Below, piece after piece: positions 26,649 through 35,898 of a DNA stretch of 64,000 bases. The stretch's first letter is position 1. Every line of letters begins with the position of its first letter. Origin of the DNA: Roseimaritima multifibrata (GTDB lineage: Bacteria > Planctomycetota > Planctomycetia > Pirellulales > Pirellulaceae). The notes under the pieces were generated by a model, which saw nothing but the letters and a program-made list of their open reading frames with translations, did no database searches and was not told where the DNA came from. The position numbers were made by a program, and so were the translations under genes. The stretch is from assembly GCF_007741495.1 (NCBI RefSeq), contig NZ_CP036262.1, forward strand, positions 2,542,001-2,606,000, given 5' to 3'.

Positions 26649-28661
26649 GTACGCCCGGCATGGGCGTGATCGTTTTGGGGTGCAAGTCCCCTGTACGAGA
26701 TTGGAAACTTTCAGGTGTCAGTATACCAAATGATCGACCACGAAAGGGAAGTACTAGACGAGGGCAACTGCGGAAGGGCGACCGACCGTGGAGAGGAAGC
26801 CTGCGACCGTGTGCGTAAACGCCGGGTTTGTTTGTCGCCACCCGGACACGGTCTCGTCAAAGCTGCGAGGCTACGAACAGAAACGTCATACAAGGCCGGT
26901 TCGGTCAGGCGAGCACGCCCATCCGTGCGAAGCCGTCCCCAGTCGATCGTTCAGGTAAATGGCGAGCTTGTGCAGCGATACATCACGCTCTTATCCGGGG
27001 AACTCTGCACAGCCTGGTCGAGGCCAGGCGTCGCTCCGACGAGTAGGGCTTGCCCGAAACAACGGAACGCGGCGGCGAAAGCCACCGTGGGCGGTGCAGA
27101 ACTCAGCAGAGGTCATAGTACTGAATTTTCGATCCCAACGGAAACAGGAAGGACCGAACGATGAAGAACAAGGAGGAGCCATCGGCCCACTCACGGCGAG
27201 GGACCCCCTCGGTGCAAGTTGATCTGTATTTTCCAGACAACGTCGGCACCGAGACCACCGGTTCACCATCCCGACCGGGAGATACCGCCGCGACGCGGGC
27301 CGAGCAGCCAGCCTTGAGCCACTCAACAGAGTCGCTGATGCAGCACGTGGTCGCCGACGCCAATTTCGAAGCCGCTTGGAAGAACGTGAAGCGAAACCGC
27401 GGAGCCCCTGGCCCCGATGGGATCACGATCGCGGAATTCCCGGACTGGTTTCGACCTCGTTGGCAGTCGATCCGGCAACAGCTGCTCGATGGCACGTATC
27501 GCCCCGATCCGGTGCGACGCAAGACCATCGACAAGCCCGATGGCGGCAAACGTTTGCTTGGAATTCCAAACATAGTTGATCGCTTGATTCAACAGGCCAT
27601 CGTCCAGATTCTCACGCCTGTGTTCGATCCGCACTTTAGCGACTCGAGCCACGGGTTTCGGCCTAAACGCTCGGCTCACGGAGCTGCCAAGCAAGTACGT
27701 CGGACGGTCCGGCGTGGTTACCGCTTCGTAGCGGACTTCGATTTATCGAAGTTTTTCGATCGAGTCCAACACGATGTCTTGATGTCGCGTGTGGCTCGTC
27801 GAGTTCGCGACAAGCGGCTACTGCAATTGATCGGACGCTACTTGCGAGCCGGTGTGATGGTCGAAGGTGTGCTGCAGCCGACCGATCTAGGAACCCCGCA
27901 AGGCGGTCCACTGAGCCCGATCTTAAGCAACATCCTGCTTGATGATCTGGACAAAGAACTGGAACGTCGCGGGCTCCCGTTCGTTCGCTATGCGGATGAT
28001 TTTGCGGTCTTCGCGAAGTCGCCTCGAGCGGCCGAGCGGATCATGAATTCGGTCGGACGTTACGTAGCGAAGAAACTTCGCTTGGTAGTCAATGAGGAGA
28101 AGAGCCGCGTGTTGGCTTGCACGGAGTTCGAGTTCCTAGGGTTCTCGTTCCCGAAGTCGCGAGCGAACATCAACGTGGCTGTTAAGTCCATCCTTCGCTT
28201 CAAACAGCGTGTCCGCGAGATCACCGGCAGAAGCCGCGGGATCTCGATGGACCGCCGACTGGGCGAGCTGCGACGATACGTTCGCGGCTGGATGGGTTAC
28301 TTCGGGATCGCGTCGCAACTGAAGCTGTTCGATAAACTCGACCAGTGGATTCGCCGCCGCATTCGGATGTGCTACTGGAAACAGTGGAAACGACCGAAAC
28401 GACGTCGAGCGATGTTGATTCGATTGGGAGTTCCTCGCCGCCAAGCGATCCGTCACGCACGCAGCCGCAAGGGGCACTGGCGTATGGCTAAAACCATCGC
28501 CAGCAACGTTGGTCTGACCAACAAATGGCTCCAAGAGGAAGGCTTACTCAGCTTGAAGACTCTGTGGGCACAGCTTGCTCCACTTCGTCGAACCGCGTAG
28601 TGCGGACCCGCACGCTACGTGGTGTGGGGAGGGGCACCGGGAACGGTGCCCCTTACCCGAT
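26649..28661 (+). mobile_element. Group II intron copy 2, 2013 bp, apparently complete (IIC-attC-like)
   Basis: It begins GTACGCCCGGCATGGG, carries a long 5' ribozyme region, an intact maturase gene, and ends with domain V/VI-type hairpins and TTACCCGAT. It sits between G and TT of attC-like site 15 and on the opposite strand from the cassette genes. Group IIC-attC introns are known to insert in folded attC bottom strands in this orientation; the class here is inferred from the target and from the maturase lacking an endonuclease domain. Confidence 0.85.
27161..28600 (+). CDS. ltrA: Group II intron-encoded reverse transcriptase/maturase
   Basis: The 479-residue protein has the RT core with DFDLSKFFDRV, TPQGGPLSPILSN, the catalytic RYADDFAVF and LGFSFPKSR, followed by the maturase (GIIM) domain with LRRYVRGWMGYFGIASQLK. 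It ends LAPLRRTA with no HNH endonuclease domain, as in class C introns. It should assist splicing and reverse transcribe the intron into target DNA. The start ATG at 27161 is 512 bp inside the intron. It is intact, unlike copy 1. Confidence 0.93.
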   Translation: MKNKEEPSAHSRRGTPSVQVDLYFPDNVGTETTGSPSRPGDTAATRAEQPALSHSTESLMQHVVADANFEAAWKNVKRNRGAPGPDGITIAEFPDWFRPRWQSIRQQLLDGTYRPDPVRRKTIDKPDGGKRLLGIPNIVDRLIQQAIVQILTPVFDPHFSDSSHGFRPKRSAHGAAKQVRRTVRRGYRFVADFDLSKFFDRVQHDVLMSRVARRVRDKRLLQLIGRYLRAGVMVEGVLQPTDLGTPQGGPLSPILSNILLDDLDKELERRGLPFVRYADDFAVFAKSPRAAERIMNSVGRYVAKKLRLVVNEEKSRVLACTEFEFLGFSFPKSRANINVAVKSILRFKQRVREITGRSRGISMDRRLGELRRYVRGWMGYFGIASQLKLFDKLDQWIRRRIRMCYWKQWKRPKRRRAMLIRLGVPRRQAIRHARSRKGHWRMAKTIASNVGLTNKWLQEEGLLSLKTLWAQLAPLRRTA

Positions 28662-28706
28662 TTACCCGCTCTTCAGTCATAGCTCGAATTGTGATGCATC
28701 GGCGTT

Positions 28707-29081
28707 TTACAGTGACCGTATCATAGCACGAAAGCATGCTGCAGTGAGCACTCCGTTTGCAAGTCCAGCGCAAACTCCGACTGCAACGGCAGGTATGGAA
28801 AACCGCTTTACGATCGAACACAAGCCGATGAATACCGATGGGAAGATTAGGGCCGAGAATACAATCCCGATTGGAAACGGGTTCACCGGGGGTGAAAATC
28901 CAAAAGCAACGAACATCAGCACGGGCAGCAAAGGCAAGAGTGGCGAGAAAATGAGCTTCGAAGCACCGTCGAACGGATCAAAGATAAGGACCGCAACACC
29001 TGAAACAAACGTTGCCGCAATCCAGTAACTTGCAATTAAAGGCAATGCGATTCGTGGGGGGCGACCATTAGCGAGTGCCAT
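28707..29081 (-). CDS. Cassette gene: small integral membrane protein
   Basis: The 124-residue product has four hydrophobic segments (around 10-33, 43-64, 68-88, 95-117), with short loops such as FDPFDGASK and PPVNPFP. No family is recognised. It lies upstream of intron 2 and attC-like site 15, between sites 15 and 16. Confidence 0.65.
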   Translation of the reverse strand: MALANGRPPRIALPLIASYWIAATFVSGVAVLIFDPFDGASKLIFSPLLPLLPVLMFVAFGFSPPVNPFPIGIVFSALIFPSVFIGLCSIVKRFSIPAVAVGVCAGLANGVLTAACFRAMIRSL

Positions 29082-29113
29082 TGGATCTCAAGCGGATGAG
29101 AGCAATTTCAGTT

Positions 29114-29204
29114 GGGTAACGTTTGAAATCACGGGGATCGCGCCATGGAACTTCCATCACCCAAAATGAATCCGCGATCTCCCGTGCATTTCGTGGTTAT
29201 TTGG
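29114..29204 (-). other. attC-like site 16
   Basis: Plus strand: GGGTAACGTTTGAAATCACG, GGATCGCGCC arm, AACTTCCATCACCC, complementary TCCGCGATCTCCCGTGCA, end GGTTATTTG. Confidence 0.85.
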
Positions 29205-29246
29205 CGCTTTCCAGACTAATGCCAGGCCAACACACACAGGTTCAGT

Positions 29247-29627
29247 TTATGGACCGGCGCGTCGGGTCGCAACAGTTTCGTCTGTCTGGATCGAGGAACG
29301 AGGCAATGGTTGCGATTCTGGCGACCGTGCCATTTGAATCGCGACCGCAGTAGCCCACGAAGCGAGTGTGACAATTGTGATATGGCCAAAAATGACCGGG
29401 AACGCCAGACCCCAGTATTCGGGTGCAAATATGCCGACATAGGCGAGCCATACGGGTTGGCGACCTAGGGAAATGTTGCCCATGAACATTTCGATGGTCG
29501 GAACAAACAGACCAGCCACAAACAGAATTGCAAACGCAACCAAAAAGACGCGACGGTCACGGACGACAAAACGCGACAATCGGCGAACGGTCGTCTCGGT
29601 CGGCGGTGAGTACGGGTTGAGGTGCAT
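29247..29627 (-). CDS. Cassette gene: membrane protein, unknown
   Basis: The 126-residue product starts MHLNPYSPPTETTVRRLSRF, a beginning common in small planctomycete membrane proteins, then has two or three hydrophobic segments (VFLVAFAILFVAGLFVP, the YWGLAFPVIFGHITIVTLAS stretch). The C-terminal tail is hydrophilic. Family unknown. It lies between attC-like sites 16 and 17. GTG at 29642 is an alternative start. Confidence 0.62.
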   Translation of the reverse strand: MHLNPYSPPTETTVRRLSRFVVRDRRVFLVAFAILFVAGLFVPTIEMFMGNISLGRQPVWLAYVGIFAPEYWGLAFPVIFGHITIVTLASWATAVAIQMARSPESQPLPRSSIQTDETVATRRAGP

Positions 29628-29670
29628 GACAAACGTGGCCACCGGAAATCACGAATCACACAGCAGTCCA

Positions 29671-29762
29671 AATAACGGGAAGCATCTGCGCGGTGGCGGA
29701 AACCAGATTTCCACTTGTTGAAGGTGTCCACCGCCACTCCGTAGCATGCATTGGTTATTGCG
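29671..29762 (-). other. attC-like site 17 (rightmost)
   Basis: Plus strand: AATAACGGGAAGCATCTGCG, GCGGTGGCGG arm, ATTTCCACTTGTTGAAG, complementary CCACCGCC, TAGCATGCA, end GGTTATTGCG. Confidence 0.85.
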
Positions 29763-30240
29763 TGCGGGGCGGATTGGCCGGGCCCGGTCAGGGCAAGTGA
29801 AATTGTACGACAGGCCGGATGGCGAAACAACAAAGCTGGAAGCGATGCAAAGCCAACCACGTCGACAAGATGACCAGTGATGGAATGATCGAGCGGCGAT
29901 GCAACTGCAAGGTGGGGTCACCGGTGATTGCCGATCAAAGGCAAAATCAACCAAGGGATCTGGGAAAACCAACCCGGGTGCCGATGCTCAAGTCCGAGAT
30001 CCAACCAGCATTTTCCTGCCGACGACATGCGACCCACCAAAGCAACTCAAGCAAGACGTGGATGTTCGATGCCACTCGAATGTCGCCGAGCAATCAACCA
30101 ATTCATCGCAATAACGATCCATTATTCCCGGACGGTCCGGGTTGGAAAATGTTTATGCCTTGGACCATCCAGGGCATAATCTCTTTTATACCATGGTTGA
30201 TCCCTGGATAATCGGCTCCCCCCGATAGAACTGGTGCTTT
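29763..30240. other. Right end of the cassette array, probable decayed cassette
   Basis: Minus-strand reading shows a plausible but stop-interrupted coding pattern (a short frame near 30027 starting MSSAGKCWLD, then TGA, then an open stretch into site 17). No intact gene is supported. An 8-bp inverted repeat ATCCAGGG/CCCTGGAT occurs at about 30168-30210. No integrase or attI is visible. Confidence 0.4.
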
Positions 30241-30651
30241 TTTTGGGGAATTTCCGATAGACCTCGATAGACCAACGCTAAGCCTTCCAATTCGACGTAA
30301 AATGCCCAGTTGTGATTCCGTCTTGCTCGCCTCTCACCGCACAGGACCCCACAGACTAGGCACGCTCCAAACCGCCTGCCCCGCCCTGCCCTTCCTGCGG
30401 CACCGATAAGTCCGAAAACACCCGGACAACCCCGAATAAGCCGCTCCCGTCTTGCCTGTCAGGGCAAAACCAAAGAAAGGCCTTTCCCCCATTTTTCCTA
30501 GGGTTCCAGCGTTTTTTCCGCATGCGGAGCTCCCCGAAGGCCCGAGGCCCGGAGATGCGCAAGAGAGAGAGCCGCCCCCTCGGGATGAACGGCCGTATCG
30601 ACAAAAACACCCTGATGCAAGTTGTGATGCATGCTCGTTTTTCGATCGCCG
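30241..30651. other. Gene-free stretch between the array and the LOV kinase
   Basis: About 410 bp of C-rich DNA downstream of the LOV kinase gene. Open frames exist on both strands but have no start context or protein-like composition. No clear terminator was found. Confidence 0.5.
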
Positions 30652-33324
30652 TTAAGCTTTACGAGATACGGTCTTAGGGCCAGTCCGGACTGGATGCTGA
30701 ATCCAGTCTTCGGGGGCAAGGTCCAGCACCAGCGAGAATCGGCTTCCCGCCCCTAATTCACTGCTGACCTCGATCCTTCCTTGCAAACGTTTGGCCAGTC
30801 TGCGACTGATCGCCAGCCCTAGCCCCGTCCCTCCGATGCTGCGGGTGTCGGAACCGTCGACTTGGTGGAAGGGTTGGAAAAGTTCGGTAAGGCTGGATGC
30901 CGAGATACCGATTCCGGAATCTCGGACTTCAAAGGTCAGTTGGTGTGATTTAGGGTCGCCGAAAAGACGTATTTGGACCTGGCCTTGATCGGTGAATTTG
31001 ATGGCGTTACTGACCAAGTTGATCAGGATCTGTTTGATTCGCAATGCATCGCTGCGAATTTGCGTGGGAACCGAAGAGTCGATTTCGGTGGTCAAATCAA
31101 GACTTTTCTGTTGCGCCCGGATCCGCATTAGTTTGGCGACTTCGGCAACCAGTTCCGACGGGGAACAGGCCAAAAGGGAAACCTGAAGTTTGCCCGATTC
31201 GATTTTTGAAAGGTCGAGGATGTCATTGATGATCTGCAGAAGATGTCTCCCATTCTCCTGGATCGTTTCAATCAGATACTGATTTTCATCATGCCCGACC
31301 GAATCTTGTAACAGATCCGCGAACCCAAGGATCGCGGTCATCGGAGTCCGGATTTCATGGCTCATATTGGCCAGGAATTCGCTCTTGGAGCGATTGGCCG
31401 CATCCGCTTTTTTTCTCGCTTCGAGAAGTCGGCGAGCATCCTCTTTTTGTTTGCGAACGTCGCGCGTGATGGTCCCTATCGCAAACGGCATCTCTGTTTG
31501 CGGGTCATCGATGCGAAACACATCCCAGAGGACATGGATCGCTTCGCCGGTCTGGAAATGTTTGAATTCGATCTCTGTAGAACATTGCCCTGTATGGATA
31601 CAGGTCTGGATGACGTCTTCTACTTGCGGCGTCGATTCCGCGAAAAAGTAATCTTTTACGTTGATCGCATTGATTGGATCGGCATCGCTTAAACCGACCA
31701 AACGGCGCCCGGCGGGGTTGAGAAAAATGCCCTGCCCGTCCAGATTCCAAATGCCAATGAAATCGGTTGATTGTTTCGCCATGGTGCCAAGCACCGCCAG
31801 CTGTTCTCGATCCTTCAACCGTTCGCTGATGTCGATCGCCGATGGAATCAAGTGGGTGATGTTCCCGCCATCATCGCGCATCGGGACGATCTGAAAATCG
31901 ATGGTGACAAACTTTCCTTCAGAAATTCGAATCGGAACATTAAATCGCGACGGGGTGCCGTTGGCCGCGTCTTCGATCGCTGTCCGAAGTTTCTCTTGAA
32001 TCGCCGAATCGTAGCTCCACCAGTAGATGTCGGCGAACGGTTTGCCGATCACCTCTTCAGGTTTCAACTGAGCAACCTTAAGAGCCGTCTGGTTGACTTC
32101 AATCAGCGTGCCATCAGGGGTGCAGACCGCTGCAAAGGTAAATAGGGAATTTAGAATTCGCCGGAGCAGACGTTCGCTTTCTGTTTTTGCGGTGACGTCA
32201 TGCTGAGTCCCGACAAAGTGCGAGACCTTGCCTTGTTCGTCGGCGACCGGTGTGATCCGAACTTCATTCCAGAAGGTACTGCCATCTTTGCGGTAGTTCA
32301 GCAGCGTGACCGAACATTCGCGCTGGTCCTCGAGTGCCTGGCGAATTTCGCCGGTCGCTTGCCGGCTGGTTGCGGGGCCTTGAAGAAACCGGCAATTCTT
32401 GCCGATCACTTCCTCCGCCGAATACCCGGTCATTCGCTCGAAGCCTCGGTTGACGTACCGGATCGGTTGGTCTTTTCCCGTGGCGTCGGAGATCGCAATT
32501 CCGCTTTGGATGGAATCGATTGCGCGTTCACGCAGTCGCAAGGCGGTTTCTCTTTGAACGGCTTCGGTGGTGTCCCAGTTCATGCCGACCATCCGAATTG
32601 CATGCCCTTGCGGGTCCCTGTCGACGGTTGCATGTCCTCCCAACCAACGTTCCGTGCCGTCGCGGCGGACGATGCGAAACTGTGTGTTGTATTCGGTTTT
32701 CCCCTGGATTGCCGAATCCAATTCGCTGCGAATTCGGGATCGGTCATTCGGGTGGACCAAGCTAATAAATCGCTTCAGGTCCCAGGACTCGTCGGGCGCC
32801 ATGTCGAAAAGGGAACGCTGCTGGGCTGACAGTTCTAGATGTCCCGATTCTAAATCCCATTCAAAAACCCCCATCCCTTTTGCCTGAAGTGCAAGCGACA
32901 GCCTTTCCTCACTCTTTTTAAGAGGGGTGACATCCGTAAATGTCAGCACGATTCCAGTTAGCGTTCCATGGTGGTCATGGGAAGGAAAGACCCTGCGGAT
33001 AAGCGATTGCCCAACCGCGTTCGTGAAGGCAACTTCGTTTAACGCTTGTTGTTGAAGTAGGGCTCGGTCAGGAAGAGGCGGAACCGATGCATCGCGCGTC
33101 GCTATTTCCGCCAGCGGGCGCCCGATATCTTGATCGGTTAAACTGTAGATATTTGCCACTTCGGGAGTGAAGCGGCGAATTCGTAGTGCCCCATCTAGAA
33201 TGATGGAAGCAATCTGTTGACTTTCGAGGATGTTCTGCAGAACCTGATCCGAAAGAACGCGCCCTTCCGAATCGTCGGAGTTGGCGTCTGCGTGGGATGT
33301 GGACGCGGGGTCCTTGGGGGACAT
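30652..33324 (-). CDS. Multi-PAS sensor histidine kinase with a LOV (blue-light) domain
   Basis: The 890-residue soluble protein has five PAS-type domains: a CheR/CheB-fusion-like one (24-130), a PAS/PAC (140-250), a LOV domain (about 268-380), and two more PAS (385-500, 510-625). The LOV domain has the flavin motif GKNCRFLQG, with adduct cysteine C311, and LNYRKDGSTFWNEVRITPV. The kinase core follows: HisKA SHEIRTPM (H656) and HATPase motifs N774, DSGIGI and GGTGLGLAIS. No transmembrane segment and no receiver domain are present. It should sense blue light, and perhaps other cues, and phosphorylate an unlinked regulator. Confidence 0.9.
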   Translation of the reverse strand: MSPKDPASTSHADANSDDSEGRVLSDQVLQNILESQQIASIILDGALRIRRFTPEVANIYSLTDQDIGRPLAEIATRDASVPPLPDRALLQQQALNEVAFTNAVGQSLIRRVFPSHDHHGTLTGIVLTFTDVTPLKKSEERLSLALQAKGMGVFEWDLESGHLELSAQQRSLFDMAPDESWDLKRFISLVHPNDRSRIRSELDSAIQGKTEYNTQFRIVRRDGTERWLGGHATVDRDPQGHAIRMVGMNWDTTEAVQRETALRLRERAIDSIQSGIAISDATGKDQPIRYVNRGFERMTGYSAEEVIGKNCRFLQGPATSRQATGEIRQALEDQRECSVTLLNYRKDGSTFWNEVRITPVADEQGKVSHFVGTQHDVTAKTESERLLRRILNSLFTFAAVCTPDGTLIEVNQTALKVAQLKPEEVIGKPFADIYWWSYDSAIQEKLRTAIEDAANGTPSRFNVPIRISEGKFVTIDFQIVPMRDDGGNITHLIPSAIDISERLKDREQLAVLGTMAKQSTDFIGIWNLDGQGIFLNPAGRRLVGLSDADPINAINVKDYFFAESTPQVEDVIQTCIHTGQCSTEIEFKHFQTGEAIHVLWDVFRIDDPQTEMPFAIGTITRDVRKQKEDARRLLEARKKADAANRSKSEFLANMSHEIRTPMTAILGFADLLQDSVGHDENQYLIETIQENGRHLLQIINDILDLSKIESGKLQVSLLACSPSELVAEVAKLMRIRAQQKSLDLTTEIDSSVPTQIRSDALRIKQILINLVSNAIKFTDQGQVQIRLFGDPKSHQLTFEVRDSGIGISASSLTELFQPFHQVDGSDTRSIGGTGLGLAISRRLAKRLQGRIEVSSELGAGSRFSLVLDLAPEDWIQHPVRTGPKTVSRKA

Positions 33325-33387
33325 GGGACTGTCGATTGATTCGGGGAAGCTCTTTTGAGAAATCAGCGGTGTTGCGTTTACATGAGG

Positions 33388-34536
33388 CTAACGGTTCGGG
33401 ATGACCAGAGGTAGTTGGTCGTCACGCATCCCCAACTGTGCAAGAAATTTTCGGTCCACTTCATTGTCGAAATAACGAACCTTCCCGTCGCCAAATATTG
33501 CTTGGCTGCCCTGATGACTGCTTCCCAGTGGCTTGGCTTTTAGAGACTCCGCGCCCAGGGGCATTAACGGAAACAGTGGGGTTTCCATATCCATCCCCAT
33601 CCCCATTCCCATCCCCGTTCCCATATCCATATCCATATCGAAACTAGGCGAGAGCTCTGCTGCATCATCGTCGTCAGGAAACTCCGCTTGATCCCCCAAT
33701 TCAAAAAGGGCATCTTGAATACTCGCTATCGAATACTCACTCTCAAGCGTTTCTTTTGCGATTTCTAGTTTTTCTGATAACATTGCCAGGTACTGGTCAT
33801 AAGTCTGTGGAGGTGTCAGGAATCCGGCATAGGCATCGTAGGTGTTGGCTCCTTCGAATGCATCCATTGAATAGTTAAACATGAAATCGGAATCGTCGGG
33901 TTCGACAATGGGGACTCCGGTGCTTCGCAAACTAGCATTGGTGCCACTCATCCAGCCCAGCCCCGGATTTTCTGTTTGATTTTGTTCGCCGATGAACAGC
34001 GTATTGGAAAGCCCGTCGTGGATATCACGGCGGGTGAGGAAACGATTCGCAATAAAAACGCCCCGCGAAGATTCTTGAATGGGGACAGGGCGTCCGTCGT
34101 GAATTCCTGCATAGCTGGTCGAATGATTTTCGGAACCCTCCCATGAACTTGGACACTGCAGCGTGGGGAGTTTGAACGATTTCTGCAGGAAAAAATTCTT
34201 CGGGTCGTAGATGCTTAGGCTGCGGTCGATCGCTTTGCTGAACAGAGATCCTTGGTCCATATAAGGTGCGATTCGAGTCAACCAGCCGTGGTGATAGTCG
34301 GTCGGGAATTCGCGGACAGGAATTTCAACGGCAAGCGTACCGGCAGGGAACTGCGAGTAGGCCGACTCATAGGCTTGAATGCCGTACCACAGCTGAGTCA
34401 TGTTGTTCCCGCAGGAAGCCTTTCTCGCTTGTTCACGACTCGCCTGGATCGATGGCAATAGTAAGCCGACCAGGACGCCGATAATGGCGATGATGACAAT
34501 GGTTTCCAGCAGCGAAATTCCTCGCCGACCGTTCAT
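33388..34536 (-). CDS. DUF1559 protein with prepilin-type N-terminus
   Basis: The 382-residue protein starts MNGRRGISLLETIVIIAIIG, a type III signal with Gly-Ile and conserved Glu, then the DUF1559 pattern (SREQARKASCGNNMTQLWYG, and the C-terminal fragment AIFGDGKVRYF). Such proteins are numerous in planctomycetes and are exported pilin-like. An unusual insert of Met-Asp and Met-Gly alternation occurs near residues 297-317, encoded by a 6-bp repeat. It is the last gene of the eight-gene operon and overlaps its upstream neighbour by 4 bp. Confidence 0.88.
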   Translation of the reverse strand: MNGRRGISLLETIVIIAIIGVLVGLLLPSIQASREQARKASCGNNMTQLWYGIQAYESAYSQFPAGTLAVEIPVREFPTDYHHGWLTRIAPYMDQGSLFSKAIDRSLSIYDPKNFFLQKSFKLPTLQCPSSWEGSENHSTSYAGIHDGRPVPIQESSRGVFIANRFLTRRDIHDGLSNTLFIGEQNQTENPGLGWMSGTNASLRSTGVPIVEPDDSDFMFNYSMDAFEGANTYDAYAGFLTPPQTYDQYLAMLSEKLEIAKETLESEYSIASIQDALFELGDQAEFPDDDDAAELSPSFDMDMDMGTGMGMGMGMDMETPLFPLMPLGAESLKAKPLGSSHQGSQAIFGDGKVRYFDNEVDRKFLAQLGMRDDQLPLVIPNR

Positions 34537-35444
34537 TGTGGATCTCCGTCGGCGGACGGTTTGCTTTCGGTGGTTAACGAACCATCGGCGGGTGTTTTCC
34601 AGTTCGCAGGTATTTCCCCATCGCTACGGGATCCCAGTTGCTGAAGCAATTCTTGGTCGGTGGAGTTGCTGTAAAAACGAATCCCTCCGGCTCCATCGCT
34701 GAATTGGGCACCTTCGGGGTGGCTGCTGGCAAACCCGCCAACGGTTAATGGGTCGAGGTTTAGCGTATCCAAATCCCAGGCAGCATTGATTGGATGCCCG
34801 GTGTTTCGCAACGTCGCCCGCGTTCCGCTATACCAACCTAAATCGACAGCCGCACCATCCTGTTTTTCGCCCAGAAATAGCGTGTAGGCCAAGCCATCAC
34901 GCACGTCTTCGCTGGCAACCGGCTGGTTGAGGAAAAACATTCCGTTGTTCGATTCATCGATGGGAGTTTCGGTGCTGCTGTGAACGGCGGCATAACTGCT
35001 GCGGCTGTCGAAATTGGTTGGCCCGGAGGGGCAGTTTAAAAAAGGCAAAGACAGCTCTTGGATCGTCTTGTTCTTGTCGGAGTAAACGCTGGTGGAAAGG
35101 TCGATGGTTTCGTAGACGTTTTCCGCTTCCAATTCGGGCAGCAGTGCGATGACCCAGTTCTGATGCATTCCCTCGGCAACGTTTTGAATCGGTCCGGTGG
35201 GGTTATGGGTGCCCACAGGAAAGTGCCCATAGTTCATCTCGTAAGCGACCATGGCTCGATTCAGGTTGGCAAGATTTTCGCTGCAGCGATTACGACGCGC
35301 GATTTCACGCATTGCCTGGACCGCCGGTAGCGTCATCCCCAGAAGGACTCCGATGATGGCTATGACGACGAGCAATTCGACCAGCGTAAAGGCCGCCCGA
35401 GGCACTCGATAAAAGGTTCGTTGAGAGGTTGGTTGGTTCGACAT
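34533..35444 (-). CDS. DUF1559 protein with prepilin-type N-terminus
   Basis: The 303-residue protein has the prepilin segment RAAFTLVELLVVIAIIGVLL (residues 16-35) followed by DUF1559 features: MREIARRNRCSENLANLNRA, NYGHFPVGTHNP, and the C-terminal FSDGAGGIRFYSN. It should be processed by a prepilin peptidase, which is not encoded here. It is paralogous to the following gene and separated by 1 bp from the preceding one. Confidence 0.9.
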   Translation of the reverse strand: MSNQPTSQRTFYRVPRAAFTLVELLVVIAIIGVLLGMTLPAVQAMREIARRNRCSENLANLNRAMVAYEMNYGHFPVGTHNPTGPIQNVAEGMHQNWVIALLPELEAENVYETIDLSTSVYSDKNKTIQELSLPFLNCPSGPTNFDSRSSYAAVHSSTETPIDESNNGMFFLNQPVASEDVRDGLAYTLFLGEKQDGAAVDLGWYSGTRATLRNTGHPINAAWDLDTLNLDPLTVGGFASSHPEGAQFSDGAGGIRFYSNSTDQELLQQLGSRSDGEIPANWKTPADGSLTTESKPSADGDPQ

Positions 35445-35445
35445 G

Positions 35446-35898
35446 CTATTCGCTGGACGGTTGGGCGGAGATGCTAAAACGGCGAGAAAGAGACTGCAAC
35501 GTTCGCTCTCCCGCGTTGATAGAAGCCGTTAACTGATAGGCCTGTTTCTCGTCTTCGGTTTGTTTAATCACGACTTGCTGTCGCCATTTGGAATCAGGAG
35601 AATTTAACACAAGCGCAAACTCGGAAGCTTCGTTCGATGCGTTGGCAGGTAGCGGGCTGTCAAAGGACTGGCGTGCGCTAAGCCAATCTTCAGCGCCTGC
35701 TAACATCGCTTGAAGCGATTGTTGTCGTTGCTGTTGGAGGTTCTCTTTGCGAAAACCCAGTTGCTGACTGGTGATCGCGGTCACTGCGCCTGCAAGTCCC
35801 AGCAGCAACAGCATGATTAGAATCAGCTGGCTGCTGCCGCGGCGCGGTTGCCATGTCCGGGGTCGATAGGTCAGAGGAAGCGATGGCATGGTTTTCAT
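35446..35898 (-). CDS. Pseudopilus-associated protein, one membrane segment
   Basis: The 150-residue product has a basic Pro-rich N-terminus, one hydrophobic segment (SQLILIMLLLLGLAGAVTAI) and a soluble C-terminal domain with helix QQQRQQSLQAMLAGAEDW. This is the architecture of minor pseudopilins or PilX-like proteins, although the usual Phe-Thr-Leu-x-Glu motif is missing. The ATG at 35898 overlaps the stop of the preceding gene by 4 bp, which fixes the start. Confidence 0.72.
   Translation of the reverse strand: MKTMPSLPLTYRPRTWQPRRGSSQLILIMLLLLGLAGAVTAITSQQLGFRKENLQQQRQQSLQAMLAGAEDWLSARQSFDSPLPANASNEASEFALVLNSPDSKWRQQVVIKQTEDEKQAYQLTASINAGERTLQSLSRRFSISAQPSSE

Noticed and set aside
30356-30610. 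An 84-codon minus-strand frame downstream of the LOV kinase
   Set aside because: It starts at a non-ATG codon and its composition (Arg, Gly, Pro) matches GC-rich noncoding DNA.
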